64,000 bases of DNA from Gamsiella multidivaricata (Eukaryota; Mortierellomycota; Mortierellomycetes; Mortierellales; Mortierellaceae): the NCBI RefSeq assembly GCF_025024155.1, contig NW_026251710.1:620001-684000 (forward strand), read 5' to 3'. Below are positions 24,274 to 36,385 of the stretch, piece after piece. Each line of letters opens with the position of its first letter. Position 1 is the stretch's first letter. The notes beneath the pieces are model-generated. The model saw only the letters and a program-made list of their open reading frames with translations, was not told where the DNA came from and searched no databases. The translations under genes were made by a program, and so were the position numbers.

Positions 24274-25528
24274 CCTGTCTTTGATGCTTCTTCAGCACTG
24301 TCCGTTGTTGCTGTGTATTGTCGGCTTTCTTTGTGTACTTGCGGTGTTCAGCGATCACTCTTTCTTCTCTTCACACATCGTCTTGACTCGCGCCCCCCCC
24401 CCCTTTGGTCAGGGACAGCATCGTGACGACTCCATCCAATCGCGTACGAAGCACGTACGAAATTTCATTTCCAATGCTGAACGAATAAAATGATATTCCA
24501 ACCGTCCAGTTGGACCAATACAGTTTATCCAGCTATCCAGCTATCCAGCTATCCAGCTATCAGTGCTCTGGGACATGTCAAAGACGATGGCAAGCGTGAT
24601 ATTGATCATTTCGTTGAAACAAACACCAAAAAAAAAAAGTCACCCACCGCCAAGATGAACAAGGGATTACGCGACACGAGGACCCTGACGGGTATACGGC
24701 ATATTACAAACTTGATTTTTTGTGCCATGTTCGTTGAGGATAAACATCGCTCCTTTGATCAAGGAAGTATGAATTAACATCAAAGGAATTATCCTGTTCA
24801 TGGTTATCTTGTGAAATGTACATATACTCCACTGCTCTTTTGTCCTAGAATTTCTCCGGTACATTCGATCGATTTAAGTGTTCTGCAAGCCGAACCTTAT
24901 GAAGGAGGGTAGACCCTGAGTCTGGACAGCCATTGTTGCCAGCAGCCATTTCGACATTTTAGCCGCCTGTTTCAGCGTTTATCCCTGGTACGGCAGCGTA
25001 TTTGCTTTATTTTTATTTTATGGGTCTCAAATATGGGCTGTACCGAGTTGACAATCTAGAAAGAGGCATCATGAATTCATCCGTTGCAGAGACAAAACAA
25101 CAACACCAACACCAACACCAACATGGAGTAACAATGTGTAGACTGCAGAGTAGCGTGCGCAATAAAGCCAAGAGAATTCACCGCGCCATCTGCACCCTCA
25201 TCACGGCCTGTCTGTGCTCTCGTGAATAAATAAAGCACAAAGCTATAAAAGCAAGCAGCTCACAACCCAAAAACGGAAGCTGCTGCCCCTCTGATGAAAC
25301 TTCTTCCTTATTCCTTATTCCTCGGACCCCTGCTACTCGTGTGTCCTTTCTTTTTCTTTACCTTCTTCTTCTTTTTCTCTTCACACATCCTCCCCCCGCC
25401 ATTCGTAGCTTATTTTCAGCGTCTACTTCTTGCCGCCATTCGATCCTCAGCCTATTCATGAATTGATTTTCACTGCTCCTTTGATCTACTCCCTCCTCTC
25501 CCTTCTCAGTCTCCCACTCTACCCAAAG
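24274..25528. other. Intergenic region with simple repeats
   Basis: Divergent spacer between PFA4 and the Stealth gene. It contains a C run at about 24392-24403, four tandem TATCCAGC units (24526-24557), a CAACAC tract (about 25098-25125) and a pyrimidine-rich stretch (25310-25400) likely to be the Stealth-gene promoter. No gene supported. Confidence 0.6.
24526..24561 (+). repeat. Tandem 8-bp repeat TATCCAGC x4
   Basis: Four exact copies of TATCCAGC followed by a partial TATC. Non-coding microsatellite upstream of PFA4. Confidence 0.95.
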
Positions 25529-27812
25529 ATGACCCCCAATAATACTTTTTCGCTCCGCCAGTCAATCCAACATCTCTTTCGACGGCAATGCAAACACAGT
25601 ACCAAAACACTGGCCCTCGCCCTGCTAGTCCTCTTCATCACTCTCAACCTCCTTGTATATATGAACTTCTCATGGCTCTTTCTACCATCAGTCCTGGACC
25701 CGGAGCTACCTGTGGAGAGGCGGGAAACCAGCTCGATGACCCGTCCACCACAGCATTTCTTTTCATCGGCACCGGATTGGATGGACGAATGGCTTCGATA
25801 CCAGTGGCTCGATCCCTCTTTAAACGAAGCAGTAGGCGCAGACCTAACAATCGATATCGTCTACACTTGGGTTAATGGCTCCGATCCAAAACTCCAGGCG
25901 TTGAAAGAACACTATCAGGACATCTCACCTCTCTTTCAAATGTACCGTGCAGGCGCGGGCCGAGGAATGGGTGTTGGAGGGGGCAGCGTCATCCGCGGAA
26001 CAGGAACTACCAAGGACCAGACTGCGAACCGGTTCAGGGATATGGACGAACTCAAGTACTCTGTACGGTCGGTGGCCGAGTATGCAAAAGACATGTTTAA
26101 GAAGATCCATATTCTAACGACTACCGTGGATGGCGAGTCGGATGAGGTCCAAGTGCCGTCGTGGCTCGACATGGACACGTCCAAGGAGGTGATTCAACTA
26201 GTGCCGCATCGTGCGATCTTCGGGAACGTATCTGTGCTGCCATCGTTCAGCAGTTTGTCGATCGAGAGTCAGATCCATCATATTCCTAACCTCACGGACG
26301 TTGTAAGTGTGTACCTGTGCTGTTGTATTGCTTTTTATATCGTGTGCTCTAGCCCGTCCTCTTTTTACCCGTGTATGGTTTTTTTTTGTCCATCTGACAA
26401 AAAAAGGAGCATTTTGATTTTTATAGTTCCTCACTTGAGGTCTAATTATGGTTTCTTAAGTGAAGTTCATCCGCGGAGGATGGGCCTAACTGCACGCAGC
26501 ACATGCATGTGCTTCACAAATAACAAACAAGGCTAAGCGGAATGTGCATTGTCCGTTTTCTTACCGTTTCGTCTCCTCTTATGCTTACATCATGCTGTAG
26601 TTCATGTACCTGAACGACGATGTCTTTCTGGGCACTCCCACGACCGCTGCCACCGTCTGGACTCCCCTCTACGGGTTCGTCTTCCACATGGAGCCAACCT
26701 TGCTCGTGCCACCGACCCTCCTTGACTTTCCAGCAAACTCGATCGTCTTTGGCGAATGGAACTCGCTCCAGTACTCCAACTATCTCCTCTCCAGGCAATT
26801 TGGCCCCCGCCATCGCTCCTATCTTGCCCATGTTCCTCATGTGCTCAGCACACCAATCCTACAAGAGATGCAAGATATGTGGCCTGAGGAGTTTGCCGAA
26901 ACTAGCTCACATCGCTTCCGAGGAGAGGGACAGGCCATGGATGTGCATGTGTCGTTCTTCATGGCCCATTACGTAATGGAGCGCTTGCGTGAGTCCCAAC
27001 TGAGCTCGTTCTGGTTTTATCGACTGGATGCGAACCAAGATGGTGTCCTCGACTGGAGCGAGCGCCAGCAGTTCATCGAGCGCGTTGAGAAATGGAACAA
27101 GGCCGAGCAAGACCTTCTTCAGCACTACCCACCTTCGCCATATTCCAGAAATTTTTCCAGTTACACCCAGAACAGTGATGCTCGTCTCCGGCAACTGGGC
27201 TTCTCGTCCCCGAGCCCATCTATCTACCGCTTGTCAGGACAGGATGGATACCCCTTTATGCTAAAGTATGCCAACACAACATCGAGCCCCAACAACTGGC
27301 AGTCAACGCCCTATCTGCCGTACGAGGAGGTCGGACTCAGGAACTGCCATTTGGATGTCAAATTTTGTCTTAGCCCACTCTTCTTGGACAGCACAATACC
27401 TGAAATTGACAACATCACATCCGCAAAAATCTTTGAGCGCCTGGCGTTCTCAGAATTCCACTGCGGCGACTGTCTGCTCCACATGCTTCGCCAGACAGCG
27501 ACTGAGCCAGGGCTGGCAGGGGAGATCATGCCTCTAGACAGGACCTCGGATGCCTACAAAACTGTGAGCTCTGACCTGTCAAAGTACAACTACGTGATCG
27601 CGACCTCGACATACTCGTTTATCCAACTCCAGGAGCCTTATACATCACAGAGGGATCTGAACAAGATCCTAACCAACAAGGCTTCGGAAGCATTCTTCTG
27701 CATCAATGACAACGTGGGTGACAGCCCTAGGGTCGAAAGCGCCGTTCGTCAGGTGTTCAAGCAGTTCCTCGACGAGCGATTCTCGACGCCTTCACCATGG
27801 GAGAAACCATAA
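25529..27812 (+). CDS. Stealth-family hexose/GlcNAc-1-phosphotransferase, type II membrane protein
   Basis: Golgi-type sugar-phosphate transferase related to the animal GlcNAc-1-phosphotransferase alpha/beta subunit. From ATG 25529 there is a short cytoplasmic segment, then one membrane anchor (TLALALLVLFITLNLLVYMN). CR1 is DLTIDIVYTWVNGSDPKLQ. CR2 spans NRFRDMDELKYSVRSVAEYA to LPSFSSLSIESQIHHIPNLT and, across the intron (about 26304-26599), FMYLNDDVFLG. CR3 follows with FGPRHRSYLAHVPHVLS and an EF-hand loop (DANQDGVLDWSE). A CR4-like end reads EAFFCINDNVGDSP. The EF-hand insertion is shared with animal GNPTAB. Open frame upstream of 25529 lacks an ATG. The phosphate donor and acceptor cannot be deduced. 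Confidence 0.9.
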
Positions 27813-27979
27813 CAAATATGACAACAATACACATCCTCATATCGAACAACTAAACAACTTGTACAGTAGCATCATTCGTTCCACAATAATAAAAGTCGCC
27901 AGAGCGCATAAACACACCTCCTACCACTGTCGTGTATGTTAACGTTTTAATGTACTCGGTATGAAGAAATAACTATCCA

Positions 27980-30900
27980 TTAACGAGAGCGTGATCTGGA
28001 TTGACTGCCCTTTCTCATACGCATCCTCTTGCGCTGCTCCATAAAGTCTTTCGAAACTTCAATCGTATTGGCCCCAGACAGCTTGTTGCCGCCGCCTGAT
28101 CTTCTTCCCCTCCCTCCTCCTCCGCCTCCTCCTCCTCCTCCTCCTCCTCCGCCGCCGCCGCCGCCGCCGCTAGCTCGAGCAGGTGATTTTGAAGTCGTTC
28201 TCTTTCGTCCCTGTTGGCCTTTAGAGTCAGACCCACCGCCCCGAGCATTATTACTGCTGTCATTCTTGTCGCGGTTCCGCTTGGACGGTGATCTGCTCCG
28301 TGATCGTGCTCTGTTTCCGCCTCGTCCAATGCGACTGTTGGAAGGACTGCGATCCCGATCCCTGTCTGCATTCGCCTGGCTTCGATTGTTGGATCGTCCG
28401 TGTGCACCTGAGCTGGCATGATCCTTTCCGTCCTTCTGTTGACCAGACCGGGTGCGACTATCAGATCGACTCCGTCCAGCGCGATGGTCGCTTCTAGTCC
28501 TGCTATGCGACTGGCTGCGTTCTCGGCGAGCGTTCCCACTTCTGTCACGATCATTCGAACGGCTACGGGCCCTGGTGTTGTTATCATGCGGGCGCTGACT
28601 GCTCGATCGACTGAGCTTCCTGCCATGGGTGTCTCTGATACGGCTTTGGCTTCTTGAAGGGCTCTGATGGCTGGTCGAGTCATCTGCCTTGTTCTTCGAT
28701 GGACTTGCCGAACGGTCCCTGCGTCGACCCCGGCCATAATATGTATCCCGATCCCTGGATAGCCTGGAATTTTCGACTGGCGAGCGCAACTTATCATCAT
28801 CCTTGGCTTTGTCTTTCGCACTGGTGTCCGCTGCTGCATCAACTGCAGGCTTGTCGATCTTTTTCCCCTCTTCAGCCGAATGCTCCTTCGATAGTTTCGT
28901 TGCCTCGTGGTGTTCCTCTTTCGAATGACGTTCACTCCTGGAATGGTCTCCGTCTATCCTTCCAGAGATAGCGTCATCCTTCTTGCGTTCGATTGCCATC
29001 TCCACATCCCCATTAGCATCCTTGATGTCCTTGCTATTCTCGTGGTCCTTGCTATTCTCTTGGTCCTTGCTGTCCTTCTTACTCTTGGGGTTCTCGACAT
29101 CAAGCGAGCGCTTTTCCGACTGATGCGGAGTTTCTCCTCGGGCCTGTCTCTTTGCTGGCGAATGACTGCGAGAGCGAGAACGTGAGCGAGAACGAAGCGG
29201 AGATTTGGATCTCTTCCTACTGTTACCCTGTCGGGATGGTGTTCGTTGTCTAGAGCGACGTGTTGCTGGGCTTTTGGATCTAGATCGTCGCCGTGAACGT
29301 GTCGGCGACCTCGACCTCGATCGCGAAAGAGGAGACCGTGATCGTGATCCGCCTCGACGGGACGTCCTCCTAGAGTACCGGTCGTTATCTCGGTCACGCG
29401 CTCGGTCTCTGCTTCTGTCCCTACTCTTGTCTCGACTCCTGTCTCTGCTCCTATCGCGACTTCTGTCCCTGCTCCTATCCCTGCTCCTATCCCTGCTTCT
29501 ATCTCGACTTCTGTCCCTGCTCCTGCCTCGACTCCGATCTCGTGCCCTATTTCGGTCCCGTACAATGTCTCGAGCGCGCTCACTACCATCGTAATGATCC
29601 AAGTCATCTCTGGGTCGATTTCGACGTTTGTTCTTGTTCTTTTTCTTCTTCTTTTTCCGCTCAGTGTTTCCTTTATTGGCGCCTTCCACGTTCTCAATGC
29701 CCTCCGTATCAAGAACGATCTCGTTAATGTTGTCCAAATTAGCGTTGCCATTAATTGATGTCGGATTCGTGAGTGCGGACACATCATTCGACATCCTGGG
29801 TTCCATGATTGGCTATCAAGTGTAAATGAAAATTATTAACAGCCGAAAATGTAACCTATTGCGAACCCACTCTTCCTTCAAAGCCTTGTCCGTTCATCTT
29901 ACATTGAGACGATGATCTTCTTCCTGCGCCATGGTCGTTTCCAGATACTGGCGTGCCGAGATATTTGACGGGTCCAGCGCCAATGCAGCACGAAAGTCCA
30001 TGACAGCATTCCTCCACTTCCTCATATTAGCAAATCTAGCTCAGTAAACCATTAAGAGCCATTGTGAGATAGAAATGCTTCATTCAATTCAAGCAATCCT
30101 TGTAGTCCGCTTTTAATCAGAGCATGCAGTCTAAACTTACGTGCATCCTCTAGCGATATAGGCCTCTAAGCACTTTGAATCGATCTGAATTGCCTGGCTG
30201 TACGCCTTGATCGCATTATCCAGCTGGCCTTTCTGAGCGTGGTCAATTCCTGTAGCAAAACTAGCATATTCACAATAAGAAATACAAACCGTTAGTAAGC
30301 CATCCCAGAGGTACAATACCTGAATATGAAGCAATCCAGTTTTCATCCCCATTGGGACATAATTACCTGTCCATCGCCCAATTCCTATTCTGTTCATCCC
30401 GTAGATCCAAATACGTTTCCTTTCGATGCAAGGGTGTAGCAGATTTGGGATCGCCTTCATTTGAACCAGGTCTATCAAGAGGTATAAAGCGGTGGTCATG
30501 ATCAGGAAGCCGATTGTGAGGAGCACCCGTCCGATCCCGTTACAGATCCCGTATGTAGTACCCGAATAAGTTACCTTTCGCACTTGACCCATGGCACTTT
30601 GAGCAAGCTGTCATCCAATTTCGGACTGATCCCAAAGACCCTCATCCAACGAGCTGTCCAGAACGGGTTGTTGGAGGCGACTTCATCCTGCATCAGATTT
30701 TGTCGCCATATTTTCGTCTCCTGCTGCGTCAACGATGTAGCCGGGGCGAATTTGTAGTCTAAAGGTCAATCCCATTGAGATGCAGGCAACCGGTCAATAA
30801 AACGGTTCCTGGAAGACATCAACCGCCGAAACATCCTAATTGTCCCTGTGCTACTCACTTTGCCGCCCTGGAACTGAGGTCGCTCGAACGATGTATTTTA

Positions 30901-31159
30901 TCTTGCGAGCATACTTCTCCGAGCGTACGAAATGCTTGACGACGCCTTCTAGTGCAGGGTCGATATTTGAGAGCGCAGGGATGGCAGAGTGGTGTTGTTG
31001 GTAAGGGTGACTCATGCTATGGGTAGGGGAGTCGAGTGGGTGTCGACTGGTACTGGATCTCTTTCGGCTAGCGGCTGCAGAGGCCGAAGTCGTAGATGAG
31101 GATGCGGGCGTTGATGCTGCAGGTTGGGCAGCAGCTGTTCCTGCCGAGAGCGGCTCCAT
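27980..31159 (-). CDS. TPR protein with a long RS domain and poly-glycine tract
   Basis: Likely nuclear, perhaps splicing-related protein; the exact family is not recognised. ATG 31159 starts an Ala/Ser/Thr-rich segment, then VVKHFVRSEKYARKIKYIVR. After a GT-AG intron (about 30856-30763) comes KFAPATSLTQQETKIWRQNL. Later exons give a tetratricopeptide pair (GQLDNAIKAYSQAIQIDSKC, LEAYIARGC; KWRNAVMDFRAALALDPSN). The last exon (from about 29820) is almost all disordered: an acidic start, KKKKKNKNKRRNR, an alternating SRDRSRDR repeat (about 29400-29550), many SR dipeptides, about 22 consecutive glycines (near 28105-28170) and a final Arg/Ser end. The TPR-plus-RS layout recalls human TTC14, but no S1 domain is visible. 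Exon joins between 30600 and 30300 were not all resolved. Confidence 0.75.
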
Positions 31160-31414
31160 GACGCGATACGGTGCCTTTGATGGTGATGCGATGCGAGGCG
31201 GTCAAAAGAGTGGACGAGACGATCGGATTGTTCAACCCCCCACAAACGAGTTCAATTGAACCGCAGGGAGGTGGCTTAGTGTCTCCCCTTGAAAAGTCGC
31301 TCAAAACTGTCCCTCCCACGGCAACACTCACCCCAGCCGAGCATAAAGTGTCCACTATCGTCGATAACCAGACGGCGTAACCTGTACACCCAGGCACGCT
31401 CAGCTACACCAAAC

Positions 31415-33542
31415 ATGGATATCGACCTGTCAGAGCAGCGGGATTTGCTGGACGCTTTGGAAGCAAGGACCTTTGTATACCTGCAATCGTTCATCAAGAT
31501 GACCCACCCTCTGCGACAGACACGCATCGAGGCAAAGGACCTGGAGTTGCAGTGGACTCGACTCTGTCGTACGTTTTATACGTTCAAATGTATCAATCGT
31601 TCAATTTTAATTATGCTGAAAAAAGATGGCGTGCAACTTATTCCTACGTCCTATATGCGTGTGTTCCTTTACAGGAGGAAAGCAACAGGCGTTGGATCAT
31701 GATTTTTACTTTGTTGAGAAGCACCATATTATCGAATACGGTCTGGAGAACGGTTTCGTGGTGCGTCTCGATCTCGCGACATTCGCCCATGAAGTCTTTA
31801 CCCCAACTTTAGACCTGAAACGCTGCAAGCGGGCGTTTGAGGGCTTTATCGAGCTATTCCTCATCGGGAAGGAACCGTTGGTCGATCCCAAGAACGCGCC
31901 TCAGAAAGCGATATTCATTCAACTCGTTGCCATTGTAGGTGTGATGATCGCTTGCCATCATACATTGCATATCAACCGTTGGAATAAAACCGCTGATCGA
32001 AAAATCTTTCCCGTCTCTACCCCGATTTGTTTGTTCTATAGATCCTAGCTTTACAAGTGAGGCAAAGTCTATCCTCTTCCAGAAAGGTGTCTCAGAGGAG
32101 CATCGAGGCTGCATGCAATACGAAGAACATCCCAGAAATCACGAAGCTAACAAAGATGAACTTGGTATGGAGTTCAAAACTACTTTTAATTTTTAATTAC
32201 CACGTCGTCCGTCAACTGCGTGTGATCATTTTGAGAACTAACCCGTATTTTGTATGCTTGTGTGGGTCCTTCTGTGTAGACCCCAATGTTTGAGCTCGCG
32301 ACTCGTGTGGCCAACGATGAAAAGCAGCGCCTGGACCTGTTCGGCGACACTCTCAAACAGATTAAGGAACAGATTCATTTGAAGATGAAGCCATTGGCGC
32401 CGATCGCGAATAAGGAGCTTGCGCGAGAGCAACAGGAAGCCCGGGAAAAGGACATCGCGGCACTATATAAAAACCAGTTGGACGGCGACCAAGGCGAACA
32501 CAATCACGCTCCTTGGCTTCCATTGGAAGATCCACAAGATGAAGGGGAGAAGGATGGGACGGATGTCGCCCAGAAGGATGTTGTTCAGAAAGATATTAAC
32601 CAAAAGGAAGTCGGTCAGAAGGATGTCAATCATAAGAATGTCGCTCAAAAGGACATCGCTCAGGAGGCCTCCGAGCAGGATACAGCAAATTCAGGAAAAG
32701 CCAGTGGTAGAAAGATGGATAAAGCGCAGGCGCACACCCCATCGTCCCGAACCCCATTGAGCCGGGCGGCAAAGGATTCACGTAAAGAGACGACTACATC
32801 ATCAAAGCCATCGTCGGATCGGACAACTAGAACTGCAGATAAGGAGGTCGTCACCACACGCTCGAACTCATCACCAAGCAATATGACAAAAGAAACAATC
32901 AGAAATGCCACCACAACGCCATCAAAGGCATCATCGAACGATACGACAAAGGACGCGGACAAAGAGACCCCCGTTACCTTGACAAGGAAACGACCGTCAT
33001 TAGACCGGGCGGCTAAGGACAATGTAAAGAGAGCTAGGTCAGGAGAAGCAGCTTCGGACTCCGACTTCGACCTGGGTGATGATCTACCAGCACCAGTGTC
33101 AGAGAATATCGAGCATGACCTCATCGATGATTCCATAGAACCATCTGAGGTGTCCGACTCGGTAAATAAACAGCGCATTACGGACGAGGCTTCTACGGGA
33201 ACCGATGCAGCAGCAGCACCTACTGCAACCCCGACTGGCTCAACAGACATACACGTCCGGAAGAAGACCCGACATTGGTCACACGCAGAAGAGGAGCGGC
33301 TACAGGAACTGGTGCCTCAATTTCTTTATAAGGAGGGAGAGGCCAAGAATAAGAAGAGGACCATCAAGTGGGCCAAGCTGAAGGCCCACGATCAAGCGTA
33401 TGGAGACATCCTCAAGCACCGGACTCAGATCATGCTGAAGGACAAATACCGCGACTTGACAGACGGTGGCCAGCATCGAAAGTTCGTCAGTGAGTTATAC
33501 CGCAAGCAACGGGATGTCAGCAAAACGCAAGAAACGGAGTAA
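31415..33542 (+). CDS. Telobox Myb-domain protein, candidate TRF-type telomere-binding protein
   Basis: Exons start at 31415, 31674, about 32042 and 32281 and splice in frame. The N-terminal about 190 residues are helical (LLDALEARTFVYLQSFIKMT; RCKRAFEGFIELFLIG), in the position of a TRFH-like dimerisation domain. The middle is disordered and contains a five-residue repeat (VAQKD VVQKD INQKE VGQKD) at about 32570-32665. The C-terminal Myb domain reads TRHWSHAEEERLQELVPQFL and, after a basic insert, ILKHRTQIMLKDKYRDL. The VDLKDKWRNL-like telobox signature (here IMLKDKYRDLTDGG) is characteristic of telomeric TRF/Taz1/Tbf1 proteins. One Myb domain at the C-terminus fits TRF/Taz1 rather than multi-Myb factors. 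Telomere binding is inferred from the motif. Confidence 0.75.
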
Positions 33543-33696
33543 TAAGGCACTAGGACTACATGACACGTAGCGTATATGTCCTGCCTCTAGTTGCCATCTA
33601 TAATTCTCCTCTCATAAATAATAAAGCCCTCGAATTCAGGAACTTCTGAAGTCCTGCCCTTCCAATGACACCTGATTTCAACATCAAGAATCGTTC

Positions 33697-34654
33697 ATGG
33701 ACAACAACAAAGCGGCCACATCACTGACATCGAGAAATGACCTGGCCTCACAGCTAGCGTCATTCGACTCGATTCTTGCCCTGGCGTCCGAGTTCAACCT
33801 CTCTTCATCACAGCCTGAACACCACACGTTGGTGCCACCAACTTTGCGGCCGAAATCCATCACTACCGCACAGTTGATATTCGATACTGAGGCCATTCAA
33901 GAACAGCTTGCAGAGGTATACACAGCAAGTCACCATGATTTGTGATGACACTACGCTTTTCTTCTTTTTCTCTATTGTTGACAGGCTATGAATACCCTAG
34001 ATAGAGAGACAATTGCGGACGGTGCACAAGTTACGGCTCGGCGGTGATATTGACGTCCCTAGCTTTGGTAAAAGGACACCTGGCTCTGCTCTTTACGATG
34101 ATGTGAACAAGGCGCGCTCCATAATTGCTTTGCTCTACGTAAAAATAACGCCCTTTTTTTTTTTTTTCCTTAGATGACCGGATACAATATCTGAACGAAT
34201 TCATCAATCAACTCGCGCTCCTGCAAAAAAATCGCGCCCAACTCGTCCACAAACTAAGCCAACCACGCGTTGGTGACTATATCCTGATGGACCACGCGTA
34301 CCACAAGGATTTCGTAGGACTCTTCCAAAGGATCCAGGAGGAAATCCCAAGGATGCAGCAGAACCTGGATGCCATGGCCTGGAGAGACGAATCCTTGGGA
34401 TCGACCAGGGAGTTGGATCAAGTGGTAGGAAATGAATAGAGCACATCAAATCAAGGAAAAAGGAAAGTGCCTATTCTTTATTCTTTTGTTTTTATTTTAT
34501 TTTTAACACTCTTCGCTGCTTGTTGTGTATTCGATAGAAGACATGTTTAGATGAACTGACGGAGCTTTCGCAGCGTCAGTCCGAGATCGCAGATGCGTCT
34601 CAGAAACTGCAGACGAACCTCATCAATGTCCTTCAGCATTACAAAAAACTGTGA
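33697..34654 (+). CDS. Small coiled-coil protein, possibly augmin subunit HAUS2
   Basis: About 210 residues from four exons. Exon 1 (33697-33915) ends TAQLIFDTEAIQEQLAE. Using the acceptor CCCTAG near 34000, exon 2 reads IERQLRTVHKLRLGGDIDVP; the earlier acceptor would run into a stop. Exon 3 reads RIQYLNEFINQLALLQKNRA followed by QLVHKLSQPRVGDYILMD. Exon 4 (from about 34541) reads CLDELTELSQRQSEIADASQ and ends LQHYKKL. The pattern of an R..L...L..P motif between helices resembles HAUS2, a component of the microtubule-branching augmin complex known in some filamentous fungi. Similarity is weak, so treat the name as a hypothesis; the exon structure is better supported. Confidence 0.5.
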
Positions 34655-34780
34655 AATAATAACAATAAAGAAAACCAGAGCGTTTATTCTTGATGCTACA
34701 ACGTGCTAATTAGAAGTAAAGAGAGTTTATTTACAAAAGTGGTGGAAAGTACATAGAATGTAGCTGATATAGGACGCGTA

Positions 34781-36385
34781 TTACAGGGCCATCATCAACG
34801 ACGCAACCATGGCCAATCCCATAACCGTATAACCCATAGTCTGAGCGCCATTGTGAATCATAGCCTTAGCTTCGCTCTTGCTCATCGACAGACCCTGTTC
34901 GTTCTTCGTATCCTGCGCCGTTGATCCATTGTAATCAGCTGCACCATTGCCCGGCGTAGTGATCCCTGGTTTCGTGGCCAGGCTGGTATGATTGCCTGCA
35001 CCGCCATTGGCCTTCTGATCCGTCAAAGAACCCTTCTGGTAAGGGCTAGCATCGTTCAAACACCTATCCAGACTCATGGGCCTCAAACCACGGTTCATGC
35101 CCATGGGGATGATCTGCTTCGAAAGGTAAATCGTGCCGTCTGTCAAGTCGTGCTCCAGTGTTACGGGACCACCGGGACCACCAGTCGAGGACCTGATCAG
35201 CTCGCGGTTGTCGAGTGCGTTCTCGAAGGTTTGCATGATCTCGTCCGGCTGGATCTGGTTCATGGCAACGCGCCAGTCGTTGGTGTCCCAACCTAGGGTC
35301 CAAATCACGGTTACGTATCCCATCTGGCGCAAGATTTCGCGTACACGATTGTCGACATCGCCTATTGAATATACATATTTAAAAAAAAAAGTGGTTAATG
35401 GATAACTATAATCGCGCGTCGTTTAGATGAAGATAAAGGTTGGAGACTTACCATAGGGAGGGCGTATATACTTCACCGTCAGGCCAGTGGCATCACGGAT
35501 GATCTTTTCGGACCAACGAACCTCGGCGACGATTTGCTCGTTGGTCAAGGTAGTCAAGCCAGCATGCGACCAAGCTAATACAGAAAGGAGGAAAGCAATC
35601 GGCTTTAGATCGAGAAAATAAGCAATATGCTCGTGGTATCAGACCGGTGAATAATATAGTAACATACTGTGCATAGCAATGTGATGGCCCTGCGCAACCT
35701 GCTCCCTCAGAATATCAGGGTACTCAAGCACTCTACTCCCGACAATAAAAAAAGTCGCGCTGATCTTATTCGAGTTCAAGTACTTCATCATCTCCCTACT
35801 CGCCACGCTTGGTCCGTCATCATATGTCAGTCCCCAGTCGCTCTGGTTAGGACATGTCACCACATCCGAGGGCTGAACACACCCGTCACAAGACCACCAG
35901 CACGATCGCTTGTCGACCTCATCATCCGGCGGGCAGTTCGGAAAATGAGGCGAGTCTGGAAGTCCTCCTGCGACAGGAATCTGAGGGACCTTTGACCAGT
36001 CGATTTCGGACACCCACTGCTTGACCTGTGGGTGACTTACATCCGGGATTGTATCCTTGGGGGGGTAAAGATCGCCATTCATTTGGTTCTTCTGATCGTT
36101 CGATTGCACGCTGATGGTCGCGCCATCGTCGGACGTAAGCTCCTGGCGCCAAAGATCGGTCTTCGCAGTGCGGATGATGCCATGGTAGTTTCGGTGGTGG
36201 CTGTCTCCTGGACGCCTGAGGAGCTCCATAGCTTCCTCGGTGGTCGCGACCGAAGGGTTTGCGCCCACGACAGCCTGGACGAAGACGGGGGTTGTGAGCG
36301 CAAGGAATGCGACGAGGATTAGATGATGATGAGTGAGCAGAGGGAACCGAGTATCCTCCCGGGAGGGCAGCGAGAATTGAACCAT
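34781..36385 (-). CDS. Chitin deacetylase (polysaccharide deacetylase, GPI-anchored type)
   Basis: Extracellular enzyme converting cell-wall chitin to chitosan, a major wall polymer in Mucoromycota. ATG 36385 is followed by a signal peptide (LILVAFLALTTPVFVQA). The NodB domain begins near WGLTYDDGPSVASREMMKYL, holding the catalytic Asp and metal Asp. After an intron it continues with the metal-binding His motif (HSWSHAGLTTLTNEQI), then VKYIRPPYGDVDNRVREILR and TLGWDTNDW. A Cys-rich segment (CWWSCDGCVQPSDVVTCP) precedes NodB. The C-terminus is Ser/Thr/Gly-rich with a hydrophobic end (TVMGLAMVASLMMAL), fitting a GPI-attachment signal. All five NodB motifs are present, so it should be active. 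Confidence 0.93.

Noticed and set aside
24526..24561. Tandem TATCCAGC units as a CRISPR-like or operator array
   Set aside because: Perfect adjacent 8-bp units without spacers are a simple microsatellite; CRISPR arrays are not expected in a fungal genome.
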